Assembly: GCA_002345025.1 (NCBI GenBank)
Contig: DDUX01000111.1
Span: forward strand, 11,988-20,670
DNA from: Candidatus Accumulibacter iunctus
GTDB taxonomy: Bacteria > Pseudomonadota > Gammaproteobacteria > Burkholderiales > Rhodocyclaceae
Reading direction: 5' to 3'
DNA length: 8,683 nt
Both the position numbers and the translations under genes were made by a program. How positions within the stretch are numbered: position 1 is the stretch's first letter; each line of letters begins with the position of its first letter. The notes beneath the pieces were generated by a model that made no database searches, was not told where the DNA came from, and worked only from the letters and a program-made list of their open reading frames with translations. This document shows positions 6,835 through 8,683 of the stretch, in pieces.

Positions 6835-8683
6835 TCAGGTGACGACGAAGTCTAGGTTGGTCAGGGCGAGGTTGGTGCTGAGGACCGCGAACTGGATAGC
6901 GCCGCCGGAGCCGCTGCCGTCGAGGTCGTAGAAGAGCGCCCCGGTGGTGTTGTCGTAGATCAGCTTGTCGTTGGCGTCGAGTGCGGCGGTGCCGATGACG
7001 AACAAGCCGACGGCGAGCGTGCCGGTCTGGGTCAGCGAAGTGAAGATGCCGTTCTCGAGCTGAAAGCTGTCATCGACGACGTTGAAGTCGATCACCGAGT
7101 CGAGGTTGCTGTTGGCGTCGAGCGCCGTGGCGAAGCGGAAGATGTCGTTGCCGTTGCCGCCGGTCACGGTGTCGTTGCCGAGACCACCAGCGAGCGTGTC
7201 GTTTCCCTGCCCCCCGTCGAGCACGTCCGCGCCGAGCCCGCCGCTCAGGCTGTCGTTGCCGTCGAGTCCGCGCAGCGTATCGCTGCCGGCATTGCCGCTC
7301 AGCTTGTTGGCCAGCTCGTTGCCGGTCAGTGTCTGACCAGTCGTCACATTGAGGTAGAGGTTCTCGACCGACACGCCAGTCGCGAGCGTGTAGTCGCCAT
7401 AGCCGTATGCAGTGTCGGTGCCCTCAACTGCCAGTTCGACGATGACATCGTTGCTGCCGACGTAATATATGTCATTGCCCGTGCCACCCGTGAGCGTATT
7501 GATCGCGCCGTTCGCCTGACCGTAAAGTCGGTTGTCCAGATCGTTGCCGGTGCCATCGATTGCTGCACTGCCCGTCAGATAGAGTCGCTCCAGATTGGCG
7601 CCCAGCGTCCAGCTGACCGAGCCATAGACGATGTCGTTGCCTTCACCGACCAACTCGACGACGACGTCGTTTGCGTCGACGTAGTACGCGTCGTCGCCCG
7701 CCCCACCAGCCAGCGCATTTCCAGCAGCGTTGGTGTAACCCACGAGCGTGTTGGCAAGCTCGTTGCCGGCACCGGCGATCGCCGCATTACCCGTCAGATA
7801 GAGCCGCTCGAGGTGGTCACCGAGTGTCCAGCTTACCGAGCTGTACACGGTGTCCTTGCCCTCGCCCAGCAGTTCGACGACGCTGTCACCCGCATGGTCG
7901 ACCGTGTACGTGTCGTCGCCCGGTCCACCTCGCAACAGGTCGACGCCCAAGCCACCGTTGAGGCTGTCGTTTCCTTCGAAGCCGATGAGCGTATCGTTGC
8001 CACTGTTGCCGCGCAGGTTGTTGGCCAGTTCGTTGCCGGCCAGCGTGTGGCCGGTCGTCACATTGATGTAGAAGTACTCGACCGAAACGCCGGCCGCGAG
8101 CGTGTAATCGCCATAGCCGTAGGCGGTGTCGGTGCCCTCCCCGGCCAGTTCGACGATGACATCTTTGCTGCCGACGTAATAGGTGTCATTGCCCGGGCCA
8201 CCCGCGAGCGTATTGATCGCGCTGTTCGACTGGCCGTAAAGTCGGTTGCCCAGATCATTGCCGGCGCCATCGATCGCTGCACTGCCCGTCAGATAGAGCC
8301 GCTCCAGATTGGCGCCGAGCGTCCAACTCACCGAGCTGTACACGTAATCGTTCCCTTCACCAGGCAGCTCGACGACGCTGTCACCCGCATGGTCCACCGT
8401 ATAGGTGTCGTCGCCCAGTCCGCCGCGCAGCAGGTCGGCACCCAGCCCCCCGTTGAGGCTGTCATTCCCCGCTCCGCCGTCGATGACGTTGGCCGCTGCG
8501 TTCCCCGTCCCCTTGAAGTTGCCGCTGCCAACGAAAACCAGGTTCTCCAGTTCAAGCCCGAGGAGGTAGCTGGCGAGCGTCGTGCGCACCGTATCCGTTC
8601 CGCCGCCGGGGCGTTCGACGATGACATCCGCGGCCACGTCCACGACATAAACATCGTCACCCACCCCGCCGTCGAGCGTGTCA
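6835..8683 (-). CDS. RTX calcium-binding secreted repeat protein, C-terminal part (5' end off window)
   Basis: The frame is open to the right edge, so only the last 615 residues are seen. They are built from GGxGxDxUx nonapeptides, which bind Ca2+ and fold into parallel beta-rolls after export. These alternate with modules of about 73 residues of the pattern DxYYV..DVVVEL.GEG.D.VY.SVSWTLG..LERLYLTG.AAI.G.GN.L.N. A dense RTX block (SGGLGADVLDGGQGNDTL and so on, to GNDIF) precedes the last 95-100 residues. That tail (DSVIDFNVVDDSFQLENGIF, then LIYDNTTGALFYDLDGSGSG, AIQFAVL, final LTNLDFVVT) is the usual C-terminal domain carrying the uncleaved type I secretion signal. It should leave the cell through an ABC/MFP/TolC channel not encoded here. 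With the N-terminus missing, adhesin, S-layer, hydrolase or toxin roles cannot be told apart. The GTG at 8664 is internal, not the start: the six residues before it (DTLDGG) continue an RTX motif. The TGA stop is at 6837-6835. Confidence 0.9.
   Translation of the reverse strand, partial: DTLDGGVGDDVYVVDVAADVIVERPGGGTDTVRTTLASYLLGLELENLVFVGSGNFKGTGNAAANVIDGGAGNDSLNGGLGADLLRGGLGDDTYTVDHAGDSVVELPGEGNDYVYSSVSWTLGANLERLYLTGSAAIDGAGNDLGNRLYGQSNSAINTLAGGPGNDTYYVGSKDVIVELAGEGTDTAYGYGDYTLAAGVSVEYFYINVTTGHTLAGNELANNLRGNSGNDTLIGFEGNDSLNGGLGVDLLRGGPGDDTYTVDHAGDSVVELLGEGKDTVYSSVSWTLGDHLERLYLTGNAAIAGAGNELANTLVGYTNAAGNALAGGAGDDAYYVDANDVVVELVGEGNDIVYGSVSWTLGANLERLYLTGSAAIDGTGNDLDNRLYGQANGAINTLTGGTGNDIYYVGSNDVIVELAVEGTDTAYGYGDYTLATGVSVENLYLNVTTGQTLTGNELANKLSGNAGSDTLRGLDGNDSLSGGLGADVLDGGQGNDTLAGGLGNDTVTGGNGNDIFRFATALDANSNLDSVIDFNVVDDSFQLENGIFTSLTQTGTLAVGLFVIGTAALDANDKLIYDNTTGALFYDLDGSGSGGAIQFAVLSTNLALTNLDFVVT
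7339..7620. repeat. RTX gene repeat, copy B (partner at 8053-8334)
   Basis: This stretch, encoding the YGYGDYTLA...VSVE module plus part of a SVSWTLG module, is nearly identical in DNA to 8053-8334 at a constant offset of 714 bp (238 codons). For example, the GTCGTCACATTGA at 7340 recurs at 8054 and GTATTGATCGCG at 7496 recurs at 8210. Confidence 0.8.
8053..8334. repeat. RTX gene repeat, copy A (partner at 7339-7620)
   Basis: Upstream copy in gene order of the same module pair. Beyond 8334 the similarity jumps: 8335 onward matches 7840 onward at an offset of 495 bp (165 codons), not 714. One copy therefore holds an extra 219-bp (73-codon) module. Confidence 0.8.

Noticed and set aside
6835..8683. 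Regularly spaced repeats as a CRISPR array
   Set aside because: The repeats are in frame, coding and of GGxGxD type; they show no constant repeat with unique spacers.

Overview
The window is GC-rich chromosomal DNA from what looks like a betaproteobacterium, most likely Rhodocyclaceae (for example a relative of Candidatus Accumulibacter). That placement is inferred from codon and GC character and from the gene order smpB / ratA-rnfH / DUF4124 / guaB-guaA. No rRNA or other strong taxonomic marker is present.

Layout: (1) 1-823, a PdhR-type GntR/FCD repressor with its own promoter and an overlapping TGGT-N3-ACCA operator. (2) 856-1023, a 168-bp MITE-like inverted-repeat element with perfect 21-bp ends, lying between the convergent repressor and smpB genes. 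Its right end overlaps the smpB stop codon. (3) 1020-2294, smpB (minus) divergent from ratA-rnfH (plus), a conserved proteobacterial arrangement with head-to-head TAGAAT -10 boxes in a 77-bp gap. (4) 2305-2772, a small exported DUF4124 protein (minus) divergent from guaB. (5) 2829-5910, guaB and guaA, the two-step branch from IMP to GMP, separated by 58 bp containing a strong GC hairpin. (6) 5921-6825, a mobile unit with a Y1/HUH (REP-associated, IS200-like) transposase, bounded by inverted copies of GGGGACAGTATACT, with a third internal copy and a structured 120-bp non-coding segment. (7) 6835-8683, the 3' part of a large RTX calcium-binding protein gene (minus) that runs off the window, with a C-terminal type I secretion signal and a clear history of internal duplication.

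The first two thirds are core housekeeping: carbon-flux regulation, trans-translation, ribosome-associated factors and GMP synthesis. The last third is accessory: a transposase unit and a fast-evolving secreted repeat protein. I see no complete undescribed multi-gene system. The parts most worth following up are the two short repeat families (the 168-bp element and the GGGGACAGTATACT family), both placed exactly at gene 3' ends, and the 714 = 495 + 219 bp duplication pattern in the RTX gene.
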